Assembly (NCBI RefSeq): GCF_021130785.1
Contig: NC_060213.1
Span: 115,274,501-115,338,500, forward strand
Source of the DNA: Homalodisca vitripennis
Taxonomy: Eukaryota > Arthropoda > Insecta > Hemiptera > Cicadellidae
DNA length: 64,000 nucleotides
Direction: 5' to 3'
The notes under the pieces are model-generated. The model saw nothing but the letters and a program-made list of their open reading frames with translations, did no database searches and had not been told where the DNA came from. The translations under genes were made by a program, and so were the position numbers. How positions within the stretch are numbered: the stretch's first letter is position 1; each line of letters opens with the position of its first letter. Positions 43,860 through 59,000 of the stretch are shown in pieces.

Positions 43860-46362
43860 TTATTTGCCTGAAGACATTGTTGTTGAAGCGCCCGGTACAG
43901 CTTCTAAACTGTTGCTATTCAAGCGCGCGTCTGACAAATCTTTAAGGTACGATTTTAACAGAGTGAAATCCGGTGGATCGCGCCTTAAATGACTCGTAGG
44001 CCTACAACAACACTCGCATTGAGCATCAGAAATATACCGGCAATGTACAGCACTCTGTAACAAACCGTATTCAATTCTTAATAATATAACAAAAAACTAA
44101 ACTCAATTACATACGTACATTTTTCGCATGAATAAAACTTCTTGGATTTTCAACTAAAAACTTAATGAATGGTAGACTAAAATAAGTGTTTTGATATTCT
44201 ATTAACCAAAATCTATATACAAATGATGTTCTTTGAGCACTGCATAACAGGACTTGATTAGTTGTAGTAGCCGATATTAACGTTTAGGTATAAAACATCG
44301 TTTAGAGGGTTACTATGAAGCTATTACTGGACATGCGAGGGTCTTATAACTATACTTCAGTTTACTAGGCAATGATGTACGATACATAAGTAGATATGAT
44401 AAATGGTTTCACCTATTATAGTGACAAAATTGTCTCGTTTTGTGGCCAGAAAAAAGTGGGTTTATTTTAAATCTACTAGAGCACTTTACATTATAGTAGC
44501 TATAGACAATGCTTGAGTAGTTCTAGTAGAAGACGATCTTATTTTCATAAATACAAATAAAATAATTGCTATAATCGGTAAATGAAATATGGATTTACTC
44601 ATATATAATTATTATTGTTAGAAAATTTATAACAATATAGACATCCAGTGCGTATTCAAGTAACAAGAACCATTTATACATTAATGAATATTCCAATGTA
44701 ACAGGAAATCATCGACAAACGTTAATTGAGATAATCCTAGTTCCTAGACTTATACGTATGGTGTCATAATTAACAATCAAGTTTCCAGGATCTCACTTCG
44801 TACATCAAGATTAACGTCTTGCAATATTTTGACTTTGTTGTACGAAACTATTAACATTAAGCACTCGTTTCAGTAAGCTAAATTTCAATCTACCCAAAAT
44901 TGAGCTATGATCCTTATCACGGACACACATAAAAAGGGAGCTCAAGCCTTCCACGAAACTTGATGAAAAACAACATCATAATTACACCCAGTAGTTGCTT
45001 TAAGCTGGAACAAATTTATGCTCAAAAGTTTTCGGTGGCAAGATTCCTGAATCCCTATTTTGTAAGGTATTTTATAACTTCTATCGCACCCCGTGAATCA
45101 GCTCCGCACAAAAGTAATGGTCTGTATACGCTACTGATACTTGTGGCTTTTTTAACACAGTTTCCAAGATTACTCACAATAACACTGACTTCTTTCCTGA
45201 AGTTATTTAATTTCTTTACTATTCATAAGGAGTATCTTATTACAGTAGGCTACAATAAAAGTAAGTTAGAAATCTTTCCAAGAAGATTGTTTCACGAATA
45301 ATGATGCATATTTCATTAAGAATGTTCCGTTATGTAGGAAGTGTAACATTCTCATTTACGTTTTATGAAATCTATGTTTTCTATTACTTAGGTAAATACT
45401 TTACAAAAGAAACTAGTGACTCGTAACTGTAATTTGGTTCACATTAATTCTTACTGAAACAAAAATAATCTTACTTTTTTCTATATGTTTTCGTAACTTT
45501 ACTTACTTTAAATATTCAATATTAAAAAAGCTAAAATAATTAAAATTACGTACGATATAATCCACAAGACCAAATACGTGTTATATGCTACCCTGAAACA
45601 TGCAAAATAGTATATTTTATTAACTGTTCTCTGTTAAGACAAATTTCCCTAAGACGAAATTATTATCAAACGAAATTATATAACACGAAGCTATTATTTA
45701 TATTTTGGTTATGGAACCACCAAAAGTACCAGTGTCTTTAATAGTAAAATAATTTAAATATGTAATAAATAATATGATTATTTTCTTTATTGTACATTTA
45801 TTTTTTTTAGTCGACTAAAATTTCATTTAACCAACAGATAATCTACAAAAGATAAACATTTTATAAATTTTAAAATTTCTTTTTTAATGCTGATTGATGT
45901 AATGACATATTTCAGTTTCACTTTGAACGCTGATACTATTTAAAAAAAAATTAAGTGGTATAACTACCTAATGCTTTTATAAAACAAACAATAGGCCTTA
46001 GTTTCGATACTTTCGAAACAATAATAATAGTTATTTATTTGTTATATTAATTTGATGTTAGTAAAGCAATTTAGCATTTACTTGCTAAATGACTGTTATG
46101 TTGATTTTAATATATAAATCTATGCTCATGATACTATGTGTTACGAGTAAACAAGTTCTTTGGTATTTATTCTTAATAATGATTAGATATCTGATCTAGT
46201 ATGATTCTGAATGAATCAGAACTATTGCCTTGGAAATTCTTTATTATGATTTTGAATTGGATTTGCAACAATTTAATGTATGTAAAATACGTAAACACGT
46301 AATATTCTTGTACTTACCTGTGGATAAGAAACAACAATTATAAGTTGAAGAGAAACTTTCAT
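43860..46362 (-). CDS. Candidate split gene B: small secreted Cys-containing protein
   Basis: Two-exon model. Exon 1 (46362-46318) encodes MKVSLQLIIVVSYPQ, a signal-peptide-like start, ending CAG before a strong donor GTAAGT. Exon 2 (44054-43860) follows acceptor TTTGTTACAG. In the same phase (0) it reads SAVHCRYISDAQCECCCRPT, then SHLRRDPPDFTLLKSYLKDL, then SDARLNSNSLEAVPG and ASTTMSSGK to a stop. Predicted 79 residues, five Cys clustered near the mature N-terminus. AATAAA overlaps the stop codon. The 2.3-kb intron could hide further small exons. No family recognised. Support comes from the paralogous plan of gene A and the conserved acceptor, not from homology. Confidence 0.5.
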
Positions 46363-46682
46363 AATTGACTTCTATGAGTGGGTGTACATTCAACTGTGCC
46401 ATACTTAACACAACCCGAGAAGTGTCCGTAATCAGCAATGTCGTTAAACTAATGACATAAATACACATTTACATGCCGTAACTATCAACTATTTACCATT
46501 ACTCGTAATAATAATGTTAGAAAATTTACGTAACTAATTATGGTGTATTTCCATGTAACATACCAGTGAACCGTTATTTAAGAATTTTTGGAGTGTACAC
46601 GGCAGTTGAATAAAGATTCACTTTATTGAATTAATATACGAAATAATATACGAATTGAAGGACTATAATGATGCTTCTCTCT

Positions 46683-46796
<114 letters not shown>

Positions 46797-46869
46797 GTTT
46801 GTTATGTGTGGCGTGAGTGTATAAATGTTTGAGAGTTTCCAAGCCTCCTAATAAACCTATGTAATGTTT

Positions 46870-47236
46870 TTATTTTGGATTAATTAGGTTTATATTGCTA
46901 TTATTATTTATTAATTACCCATTCTCACATTATCATTTATGCTGTTGTTATCTGGTTGTCATCTTATTGCAAAACACTTGCTTTGTTGTAGCTATGCTCT
47001 ATTTGTTTTTTCTTATATTACGAGTATACATACGAGATTTCATGTTGTCATTACGTTGTTTTTCCATACGAAGATTTTACATTACTTATTATGTTGATGA
47101 GTATATATTCATGCTGCTGATCGCGTCTCGATCTTCACACACAGGCTACGACCATGAGGAGATCATTTCCTGTTTTTGCATATATGTTGGGATCTTTGTA
47201 TCTATGAGGAAATAAATGAACATTCATTCATTAATT
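46870..47236 (+). mobile_element. LINE 3'-end-like fragment
   Basis: T-rich sequence ending GGAAATAAATGAACATTCATTCATT (47210-47234), a short tandem tail typical of insect LINE 3' ends. No coding part. Lies between genes A and B. Confidence 0.4.
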
Positions 47237-47418
47237 CAATTAGCAAGTTGAGGGTCATAATTTAGAAGCATTAGGAAAGTGAAATACTTTATTACTGATA
47301 GTTTGTTCCTCCACTTACTTCCTCAGCTTGGGTCTCTTGCACTCATTTTATAGTAAGATATCCAAGATGTTGTTTGCATAATATGTTGAATAGGCACAAA
47401 AAGATTTGTTTTGTTTTT

Positions 47419-50400
47419 TCAAAGCACAAGATTTATTTTATACCAAACTATTGGTTGGGGAAACATAATTGGTGAATGGAAGGCCATTAGTGAACGGTTT
47501 TTGACACATCCTATTATTATTTTGTAATATACTTGCTGGAGTTCTAGACTAGTGTTAAACAAAAACAACGTAATTATAATGTTCAAGACATTTAGGTTAA
47601 TTTGACTAATTCCAACATTCATATCATCATTAATTTTTGAAACCATAGAAGAGGCATCCGCAACTTCAGAACTCAGTCCGCTAAGTACTGCAGTCTGTAA
47701 CACACAGTATGCAAGTCTTAAAATTGTATAAAGCCAACCCCAAAGTGATACTAAAAGGGTATATTAATAGCTTAAAACTGATATTGTTATGAGTTTTTAA
47801 GTAGCTATACTTTAACTACTATGTTTTAGAATCAATTCTTATAATAACTGCATTTTATTTAATTTAATTTTTCCATAAATGTATTGAAACGCTGGCGTAA
47901 AACCTGTATAACTTTTCCTAGCTTTTGCTTTGCCCTCAGTATTTCTTATTACTGGTTGTAAATGTTAACACATACAATTTTCGCTCTAATAACAATATAC
48001 ATTCTTCGAATAGCAAAATATTACATTTATTTGAGTAAATCACTTACAAATGAATGCGGCCTCCAATTTAATGTACTCTTCTCGTAGTCTTTGATCTTGG
48101 TGTAAACTAGTGAAATATCATAAAGCACTGAAACAAGTACCATGAATGTTTGGACAGATTTATAGGAGAGCTAATTTATAATAAATTTATAGGTTATTTT
48201 AATATTTGAAAATACTAAAGAAAAGAATTTTTCTTTAATTGGAATAAATATCCAAATTACCTCTAAACTATGATCGTTTCCCTCAATACACGGCTACTAA
48301 TTGGCAATTGTTTTTCCTCTTTTATACATTAATTATTGACTTATTTTCAATTAAACTTTAAGATACTACAATAAATACTGTACTTTATATACTATCAATT
48401 TTTATGTTACCTCAAATTAATCGTTTACAACTATAATTTTCTCCAACTTAATGTAAGACATTAATCAGTCTTAAAGCATTTATTTATCTGGAAATAGTAA
48501 ATATTTAGGAATAAACATTAAAAATAGCAAAGATGTAATATATTAATGTGTCCTTTAAAAACAAATTAACTCATTATAATTGCTGGTAATTCTTTGAGAA
48601 CCAGTGAATAATATTTTTATAGCCTATAATTAAAAAGGGTATAACCTCTGTTCAATTACAATTGGTGCAATGGGTTGATAACAATATTTTCAGTTTTCAA
48701 CTTAGAAGCAATATTTTTAAATGTTGCATATTTGTTATAAACACTTCGCTGTCTTATGCAACATTTACTTTTATAAATTTTCATATTTCTCTTAAGGTTT
48801 TATAGACGGTTGTTAACTATTTGAAACATAAATTATTCCTTTCCGATTTTAGGAATGTTTCAGCCAAATTAGTACTTTATATATAATTCTTATATATTTT
48901 AAAAATTAATCTGTTCGTATATTTTTGTGATATCTTGTCAGATATCATAATAAATACAAATAAATACCATATAATGAACTCTTTACTCATTATATTTAAC
49001 AAATATTAAATTTCCAACTAATTTTAGCTCGTTTAGAAACGTTTTTATATGCTAATAACTGTTTATAATATATCACAACTTTTGTAATAAGGTTTTCAGG
49101 TGATAGAAGTTTTTTTTTTTAATATTACGTTTGTATTAACATGCCAACCTTAAAAGATTTGTCCCACATTAATGTTTTACAAATCAACTTCCATAGTTAT
49201 CAGTGCGTCTCGCACTTGATATTTATAGATAACAGCCACACATGAATAGGCTATGTTCCTTACGTCCGCTCTAGGACGAATATTACATTGACGTTAAAAC
49301 CATTTATAAAATTGTCTTTGTAAATGAAATATTTTTTTAAATTCTGATCAGGTTGATAATCAGAATTTGATCACACACTGCACTGCACACTATGCAAAGA
49401 ATAAAAAATAACATGTGATATAAATAATAATAAACATAATACTATATTTTGTCTTTCAGTACTGCTTTTAACTCATATCATTACAGTTTACAGTTGATTC
49501 TAGCAGAACAGACAGAGTATACTAGATTTACAATTAATATTTACAATTAAAAGTACTCGGTGGATAAAAAAACCTTAAAAATAGCCATACAATACATTTA
49601 ACATACAGGTCTTAGTGGGTATTTGTGATTACACTACCATCATCATATCACGCACAGAGCAAAAAGCTTTAAAATTAAAACAAATAGGATATCGAAAGTT
49701 AAAAAATTTCCATAACCATGATATGGTATGTATTTCTTTGTGTATTAAATTGTCTGTCAGTTAAAAAATTATTATTCTCTTAAAACCACTTTATATGATC
49801 AATACTTTTTTAGTACAGTTAATTAACAGCTTTTAGACGATTTTCATATTATGATAATTATTTTAATTATTTTTTTCTTGATTATTTCTAAAGTTTCTTT
49901 TGTTACCATTTGAAAATGGTAGGGCATTTTTACAAGTACTTCCATTTTTTTTATTTTAGTGGATGGTTAGGCTTCTGTCAATTACACGATAGCTCCGTCT
50001 TTTTAACTCGCCTGTACAGACAACTGCTGACTATCCATAGTTTCGGTTTAACATCTGTTGACTGAATATGCCTCAAGAAATTTACTTAGTTAGCAATATA
50101 TCGACGTGGTATGAAACGTAAGACTTTGCTGTTTGAAAATACACCAGCTGCGTAATCCTAATAGTTAAAACTAATTTTAATAATGTAAACCACAATATAT
50201 AACTATTAAATTTAAATTTAAAATCTATATTGAATGTTAAGTTTTGATTATGAATACCAATGGCAAAAAATGGGATATATCAGGTTGATATTCACAAAGT
50301 TTAGTATTTATCTGCCAAACTACAAAACATGTATAAAGAACGTTCAAATATACAAGCATAAAAATTATAGTTCATTTTTAAATTGGCATAGTTACAGAAT

Positions 50401-52039
50401 TCCTCATTGTAAAATTTGAACTTCTTTACGATACAAGAGCGTGACTAAATTAAAAATGTTTATGTTTTTCTTACTTTTGAGTAGATTATGAGAAAAAATA
50501 CAAACCTTACAACAAAATGTTTTCTAATTGCAAACTCCACCGTCATATTTTTAAAATTAAGGCTTTTTTATTACAATAAGGCAATATGGAAAGTTAGATA
50601 ATAATATATATAGAATTAAAAATAATAAACCAACTATTGAAAAAGTTAAAAAGCAATTCAAATATGGTTGCTATTTGTAATATTGGATATTTATCGTTGT
50701 AGAGTATAGTAAGGAAAGCACCTTGTAAAATACTGTAGTAGAAATAACTCTTACCAAAAATTTAAATTTAATCTTACTGATGAATAACAAGTTTAACTCT
50801 TGCGTTAAGTGTTCTAAATATTTAAATTTTCAATGAAGATTTATTTTTTGTTTGTAAATTATGTTTTTATATTAAGTTAAAAATATTCTCATCGTACTTT
50901 TATCTTTATATATAAATATCTAGTGTTACGATATTCATTTACGCTAATCCTCGAAACCACTAAACCGTTTTTAATGCATTTTTTTTAGAAATCTATTGCT
51001 TGGTTCAACATTAAATATAGGACAGTTCCCTCCGAGCTACGCCCCACTAGCGAACGAAAAAATAACGAAAAATCCCATCTTGGTCTCTATCATTGTGGGA
51101 TTTAAGTTTGAAATATCCTGACAAACGTAAATCAGCTGTTATTTTGAAACATTGTTTTATAGCAGCACAACTGTATTTTTAAATAATTTAACAACTGTTG
51201 TAATGATAATAATTTTTGTTTCGTAACAACTGCAAATGTTTATGCACAAGAATATCTACTGTATATACTCAAGAGACTAGGTTGGCTTCTTTGACATTTT
51301 GATGTGGTATGTTTAAACTTACGTGATCACACACAGGTCATATTCCCCCAGACTGCAGTCCGCAAAAAAAAGACTTTTGAAAATTTAAAATTTATCATAA
51401 ATGGTTACTGAAATGTTGCATACATTTCCTAAGGATCTTACGTCTTATACCGGGAGTAGATGTCTTTTAACCGTAGTAGACTTCTCAGTCCTAAGTATTT
51501 ATGGATATTATCTTCATCAAGACAGCAAAGCAAACCGAATTATGGCACTGTCAAATATCTTAGACCGAAAGAAGATTGTAAGAAACGTAAGTAGAACCTT
51601 TTTGATACAATTAGTTTTCCAAGACCTACATATGTCTGCTAAGTTTGGACAATAGAGCAAACCGAAATTTGACACCGTAAATACATTAGACCGGAAGTAT
51701 ATTGAAACTGTCTGAAATAGGCTCTTTTTGGCCAAGGTAGGCTAACTCAACTATGGTACTGGACCGGAAGTAGATCAGAAGTGATGGAAATAAGCGTACT
51801 GAGTGTACATAAATATTCTTCATGGGAACGAAAATTTCAGTTGTGGAAATGGAAATTTAATTCATCTTAACCAGAAATGCTTTTATTCATGTAAAACTTA
51901 ATTTAGTAGTTAGTGCCTTATCATCTGATCTACTAATCTATATAACTGAGATAATATGTATCTCATCGTGTATGAGTACTCGTAAAACACTTACCAATAC
52001 GAGTAACACTATAATTAGGACTTTCAGACAATCTTTCAT
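47419..52039 (-). CDS. Candidate split gene A: small secreted protein, paralogue of gene B
   Basis: Exon 1 (52039-51995) encodes MKDCLKVLIIVLLVL, a textbook hydrophobic signal start of 15 codons, then donor GTAAGT. Exon 2 (47694-47419) follows acceptor TGTGTTACAG. In phase 0 it reads TAVLSGLSSEVADASSM, then VSKINDDMNVGISQINL. The frame runs on to a stop after 91 codons, but the last part is hydrophobic and may be intron read-through. A TATA box (TATAAAA, minus strand, about 52109-52103) lies about 65 bp before the ATG. A possible extra 48-nt phase-0 exon lies at about 48097-48050 (IKDYEKSTLNWRPHSF before donor GTAAGT). The intron upstream of exon 2 is closely similar to that of gene B. No family recognised. 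Confidence 0.5.
48120..51990. other. Intron 1 of candidate gene A; AT-rich
   Basis: No separate gene seen. 50940-51110 resembles a dispersed repeat (CCTCGAAACCACTAAACCG, then CGAGCTACGCCCC). 51525-51790 holds two or three diverged copies of a GCAAACCGAA...TAGACCG(G)AAG block about 127 bp apart. Confidence 0.45.
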
Positions 52040-52102
52040 GGTTGAATAATTCTTGATGGTGATATAGTTCATATAGATATAGTTCAGTATGCTACAAATT
52101 TG

Positions 52103-52109
52103 TTTTATA
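52103..52109 (-). promoter_or_regulatory. TATA box of candidate gene A
   Basis: TATAAAA on the minus strand about 65 bp upstream of the MKDCLK start codon, a suitable distance for a short 5' UTR. Confidence 0.45.
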
Positions 52110-52199
52110 CTGCTAACAAACCAAGGATACACACAGTCAGTACTATCAGGAGTGGCACTATCTCTGCAAATATGTCGGTAAGATAACTTAGTTATCAAT

Positions 52200-55100
52200 T
52201 ATTTACCTTTAAACATAAACAAAGAAAACATCAATTTGCAATGCTGCATACTGCATTGCTCTTTCTTTTATAAAGCATTCTCAGGTAATTCTGTCTTATG
52301 TTAGAAATGAATTATTTAGACCGCAGGTAGAAACTGCTTTGGAATACGCACAGTGTATATGTGTGTAGTCTAATCAATGTGTTCAGTAAAACAGCCGATA
52401 GAAGAAGGATAAATAAAAACGTGATTATTTTGCTATCTAATACTTCCATGTATGCATGTGTAGCTAAAAGATCATACACCTAAACTATTTGGCTCCTTTC
52501 CTAAATAGTCTTAATGACCACATTTGTAATAGATTTAGCTTTGTAGCCGTTTATTTAAAAATTTTATTTTCCCCGTTTAAATTTATACAAATAATAATAA
52601 CTACATTATTTTGTAAAATGTGATATATTAATGGGAAACTGCAAAAATATGAAAGCTTCTACGATTTCAAATTCCAAAATGTGTAACATATTTAACCGAC
52701 TTTAAAAATGAGGTGGTTATACAATTCAACTGGCTTCCATGCTAATCTGTTATGTATGACCACCTAATTTTTCAAAACTACTGACTAGATTTGAATGAAT
52801 ATTATACGAAAAGAGGGATCTCTCAGATTGGTTCATTAAATTTTTTAAGGATTACCGGTTTTTTTACATTACTAACAGTCACCTCAAAACCAATAGGAAA
52901 GATCACTTTTCGTATAAATAAATAAATAAAATTATAAATTAGTATCTCATGGAACAATGTGAAAGGACTAAATTCGGAGATTAAAATCCTCCAGATCACT
53001 GTAAGTTTCCTCAGGGTTGATTGGGAAACATTCCTAATTATTGCATAACACTCTTCTGTAGTAGTCCTGTAAAACAAGTCATAGAACAAAACAACTTCCA
53101 GTGTAATTTGTGTAAGGTTTCAACGTTGATTTAGAATTTTTGCCGTCACCAAGAAAACATACAAATAATTATATCTCAGAATCCAGCATAGATGAAAAGT
53201 TTGTAATTTCGGTGTACAATATTTCTGGTGCTTTTATTTATTTAAATTTTTATCCTGCTCGAGAAACTATACGCATATGCAAGCTTGAAAAGGGAAATTC
53301 GTTCAAAGAGCATCTTTTTTCTTCCCTTTTGCCTTGTTTCCGGTATAACGGGAAGAGTGGAATATTCTTAAAACAAAGTTCATTCTACATTTTTAAATAA
53401 AATTCGTGTGATATAATTCTTGATGTTTTTTTACTATAACCTGAGAAAGAAAGACTCGATAAATCTTTTGTATACCCATAACTTTATTTTCTTTACTCCA
53501 CAGTAAAAATGTCATACACATTGTTTAGTTATCAAACAAATTTCTAGTAAATTATGAGGAAACATTTACAGCTTTCTTCCCCAAAATGGGTTTTATAAGA
53601 GTATCTAAATGCAATTATAATGTATTAGATGGTTGAAATTCATTACTGGTTGTATTTGTATTAACAATTGTATATTATCTTCGCTATTATCCTATTCAGC
53701 AAACAGTGTATATTTAGTACTATCTAAAATTGAAGTCTAAAAAACTGTTCTGAGTTGACAAACTGTTCGAAAATTGAAGTTCTGCTTTTTTGGTGAACTT
53801 CAAGTAAAATTTCTATGTAATTTGAGTAAAATTTGATTAATTTTTTAAAATATTATAATTATGATCAGAATTCAAAAATATTCGTGGATACATTTCTTTT
53901 TCTCTCTTCATAAAAACCTTGCCTGAACTAAAGTTCTATGAGAATAAGAACTAGGCGAATTGGTCCAGCCGCTCTAGATTACAGATTAGTAAAAAATTTT
54001 ATAATTCAAATTTTATCTCTTATATACTGCTTTATTTAGTAAGAAAATCATATATCATACAATTTATAATTCCCAGCCAGATTGTCCGACACCTGTTTAC
54101 AGTAAATTATATAGATTCATAGTAAGCGTATAGGCTACTGATTTTAACTCTGTGCCAAATAGCATACCCACTGCCACATGCACTGCTACACCTGTATGAT
54201 GGTTGCTATACTGTAAAGTAGATCCGCTATATTCCTCAGCCTCTTGCTGCATATGTGATTGTGTGTAAGAATATAAGCCTATTTTGCAGTTATGGGGGAA
54301 CACCTGCTGCTGTAGGCGGTGCCTTAGTCGCTAGTTTTCATTACTTTGAAGAGTCATTTAATTTTAAAATAATAAATAAAATAATACTGAATGGTCCAAA
54401 TGCAGATGCACATTTTACGTCAAGTGGCCATTCATTAATTCTTTCTAAAAAGCATTTATTTTTGCCTTGAGATTTTATTACATACATCAGTTATGATTTT
54501 TAGACTTTCTGTTATATAATACTATTAAAATACAGAAACCTAATAAACAATTCAAATTGCATAGGCTACTGTATAACATATGTTGTAATTGTGAAAAAAA
54601 TGTAAGAAGTAGTCAAATCAAATATGCAGAGAGTTTAAATGAAAAAAGCATTAAAATAGAATGAAATAAACATACTATGCCATAATATTTAAACAACGTT
54701 ATTCGTGTTACGTAACAAGAACTCGGTAAAAGAAGACTAAATTTAAGTATAGCAAGAGGAATCTTGATAGTTTGTCATAAATCTAATATACAAAATTAAG
54801 TAAGTATTATTTTACTATCTCGGCTTTACATTATTTCTAATATTGTTTAAACTAAGGTCTAAATTGACGATTTCTAATGCATTTCCTCAGTTAACACCTT
54901 CAAGAAGTAAAGATAATGATATAGAGTAAAATTTGGACCTTAGTTTAGTAAAGGTAATTAGTAGTTAAAAAGATATGAAAACATTAAAACCGAATTTAAA
55001 TTAAATGCACTTTGCAGAAATACATAACAAAGGAATACGAGCAGACATGCATGTTCTAAAACTGTTGAAATTAGATTTACCATAAACTAATTGTATCATT

Positions 55101-55920
55101 TTGGCATATATTGTTAGAATTTGTTCTTGGTGGCTCATACCAGCAACACAATGTAGAGTGTATTGACGTGTAATGTAAACGTACCCTGTGTTTCATTATC
55201 TACGTAAAATATTGAAATCAAATAAAGGAAAATAAACATGTGGATATGATAAAACACTGCATAGCAACTTCAAAATGTGGTGAACAGTGGAGTTGTACGC
55301 AGTATCTCTTCTGAAAGAACTTGTGAAATGAAAGGTGCATTAAAAATGGATCTCGGTCTTGTGTCACTCTTTTATTTGCATTGGTATCTGGTTTTCTCAC
55401 TATTGACAATTCATTATGTATTTAAGATGCATGTCAGCTTAGTATTAATGTGTTGTTATGTTTATAGGCATTTGTGTTGTCTGCATGTTTATAAAAACTA
55501 ATTATTATAATATATTAACATATTTTCTAACCTTATATCGACAGAGTAAATTTCACCTAGTTGCAGTTTTCGACTGTGTTATGTAAGTTTATAAATACTA
55601 GTACGTATAATTCTTTAATATATGTTTGCCTCTTTTATTATATCGGATTCCTTTAAGTGAAATATATTAATTATGGTTTTAATAGCAAACAGATTTAAAC
55701 ATTGTATAAGTACAGCCTGTTTTCGGTAAATGAATTTCATTGGAATTTATTTTATACATTATTTTATGTACCGTACTTTCTTGAGGAATGAGGTAGAATT
55801 ACGCAGCACCACGTGTCACATGTGGCTTTCTGCTTAATTTAAAACCAATAGCTCAGATCAATCTCTAGATATCATACGCATAAATATACACACATAAAAT
55901 AGCATAGTAAATACATTTTA
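52200..55920. other. AT-rich intergenic DNA, one exon-like patch
   Basis: At 54288 an excellent acceptor (CCTATTTTGCAG) is followed on the plus strand by YGGTPAAVGGALVASFHYF, running open to 54470. The patch is GC-richer than its flanks. No family recognised and no donor chosen. Otherwise nothing supported. Confidence 0.35.
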
Positions 55921-55924
55921 CATC

Positions 55925-56040
55925 CCCAGCAGACAGAGCAGAAATTGCTTTTGGCTCCTGAGTGATAGGTTACAATGACGTTAAGTTAAAGTCAATTATT
56001 TTACGTGTGCCATCATATAACGCATTCTTGTATACAGGTA
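55925..56040 (-). other. Segment C, related to 59385-59480
   Basis: Shares with segment D a 34-nt block (29 identical) that on the minus strand reads VYKNALYDGTR here and VYKNEFYDGTR there. The differences fall at third positions and one second position, as in coding sequence. The frame continues KIIDFNLTSL and stops. Could be terminal exons of two further tandem genes or pieces of a repeat. Confidence 0.35.
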
Positions 56041-59000
56041 AAATAAAAAATGTACATATAGGCCTGCTGGAGATATCTTGCTACATGACATATTCTCCTT
56101 CTTGGTCATTCAGCTACGTCTCATACTGTCCTCATAATAAATGTGTTGGTGAGCTAGAGAGGGTAAGCAACATAAGGAAATCAAATAAAAGTCAAAATGT
56201 TTTACATTAACATTACATTACATAACATTAATCTATTATTATTTTACTGTATAGCGAAAAATGATATATTATACGATTTTGCTTGCAAATATATTTATTC
56301 CGCTATTTTCTCATATTTGCTCATGAGACCAATGTAAAAATGTTTGCTAACGCTGACTAAATCCCGTAGAGTAACTTAAATTATCCTGGAGTTATGTAAC
56401 TACCATACACAATTAATCCTTCTTGCAACTCTTTTAAGTCTTTTAGTCAGTGCGTTTTCGAGATAAAATGAAGGACAGGATGACCTTTTCCAGCATTTTG
56501 AGTGACATGATTCGGCTACTGCCTAGCTAATTAGGTACTAAAAATCTATTTAAAGGAATAAATTTTATTAATATTAATAATTTAAAGCACATAACCAAAT
56601 TTACCTTCTGAAGCTATTAACCCTTTATTTAATTAAAAGAAGCCCTAAATAGAATTGTTTGACCTAAGTCATATGCAAATAATAAGAAATTATAACCGTT
56701 AGATAAAGTTTTTTTAGTTTTAATTAATAGAAAAAGTGGCTAGATCACTCATTCAACTTCCAGTCTGTGTGGGCTACTCTTTAAAACCATGGTTTGCAGA
56801 TTTTCCTAATGCCAGGGCCCACACTGAGGTGCAGTTTTACATCACTACACTTGCTTAAATGTGCTAAGTTCTTATATGCAATCAAGTAATTAATTAATCA
56901 GTTACAAAGCCTTAAGTTAATACAACCACTCATAACAAACCAAAAGCTCGTAAGTATAAGGGGTTTTTTCCAAAAATGCCAGTCAATGACGTCACCATTA
57001 TCTTATATGCGAGGGCTCATCATAGTTCTCGTATATCTTGGACTTGTCATTGATATCTTCCTCATGTCTGGCATCTATGGCACGAACTGCGACTGATGCC
57101 TACTAGATTTTTAAGGTGGCCACATACTCGAAATCGAAGTGGCACTTGCACGTTTGTTACCAGCTAAACCTGCAATAGTGCAGTTGACCATTAATAATGT
57201 AAAGGAAGGAAGTGGTCCAGTTAGCTGTTACTATTCTAATGACCTTATGTAAGTTTCATATGGGTAAATATAAAGATTATAAATGTATATTCCAAAAGGA
57301 CAGGCAGATTAAGACAAACTAACATTGCATATGATTGAACTAATTGGTTATCACATCTGAGTGAAGAGCAGGCTTACAGTTATATTGTGGGACCCCTATC
57401 TCACCTTTCCTCATTTCCACTGTCCCTTTAACACGATACAGACTCTAAATTGATAAATTGAATACCCTGTTAGTTCCTTAATTACTCAATCATTCTATTT
57501 AAATTTATAACCGAATTAAAAACCGAATCATTCACATTAGCTATGCTACCGAATGAATTACTTAATCTCACATAGAAATGCATCCGAAAAACTTTGAAGT
57601 ATTAAAAATAGATATAGTGTACAGCTGTTTTTTGTATTACAATTTAATCCTGTTGAGTTCCTAAGTACTACTTGATATGTGTAATATTCCTTAAATCAAA
57701 TGAAATAAAGTAATATTACTATTAGTACGACTTAAGAGTTTTTGAACTGAATACAAACACCTCACTGTTCTCCAAAGTACGTTAGGACTACAATGAACTG
57801 AGATGTTGTTAGGTAAATGAATTACCGTCTGTAATTCACTATCTTCTACTATTGTCTGCAATTCAGGTCAATCTGCAACTACTACTACTGTCTGCAACTT
57901 CTCCTGAAAAATAAAAACTCATTCAGTGCTTAAACAATAATTCATGTGACTTTTGAAAGTTCTCTCGCCCTTTCTTACAAATTATGTGTCTACGCCTTAT
58001 ATCTCCAATAATGCATCTTTGAATATAAAACTACTAACGAAATGGTTAAATATAATATATTTATATAAAAAATATAAAAACTTAAATGTATATTATTCTT
58101 CCAATGCAAAATATGTAAAAGTAATAGTATCTGCAAGAAAAGCCAAACCTCAACAAAAGGTTATAGGCTATAATTTATAGAGAATTCAATTACGCTTTGG
58201 TATCAAACCATCATTTAAAACATTTTCATTCAATATAATAAGAATTGCTATCATGAATCAAAATTGCGTTATTATATTTCATTAATTGAATTCAAAATGA
58301 CCATATACTCTATCTTCTCTAATGCCTTTGACGTAACTAAAATTCCTTCCAGTTTTAATACCCTAAAACAAATATGAGCTCTTTTAAATAAAGATATTGA
58401 ATTTAGTATAGAGTATTAGTATTCATAGCTACTATACTTCCCCTTGGAAATTAACAATGAAACGTTTGTAGAGTTAAACCTCCCACACTCAGTACTTTCA
58501 AGACCTCACCAAACACTCAATGTAGTCCTAGAAAGATAAGAGTCACGCTAAAACGTTCCTCAACAAATATTTATTTATTATAAATTACACGCCATATTCC
58601 TAACCTTTCAAATTGAACAACGCACACAAGTCCTCTCGAAGCTTACAATAATTCTCAAACTGCAAAGTGTATTACTGAAATAATAAATCTTAAAATACTA
58701 TATAACTTTTCCCACCACAGAAATAATGCAACCATGCCTTCGTCCAACAAAGAGGACTAAAATTATTTCATTCATTTAAAATTAAATTTATTTCACAGAC
58801 ATACTACCAGAGAGAAAAGATATCATCAAACCATTTAGAAGCATCTTCAATATATTTATTTATTTTAGTGATACCCCCTCTCTATTTCATACTTCAACAA
58901 ACCATCCAAATACACAATGGCATTTAATCAGTGAAACTCTTGATAGTTTCAAATATTTGGCTCATGTATTCAAACACGATAAACAATGACGACTTATATA

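Noticed and set aside
44960..45301. 113-codon plus-strand frame
   Set aside because: AT-rich, hydrophobic random-looking composition, no motif, and it lies in the intron of candidate gene B.
46895..47215. 106-codon plus-strand frame
   Set aside because: T-rich sequence ending in a LINE-like tail; best explained as 3' UTR.
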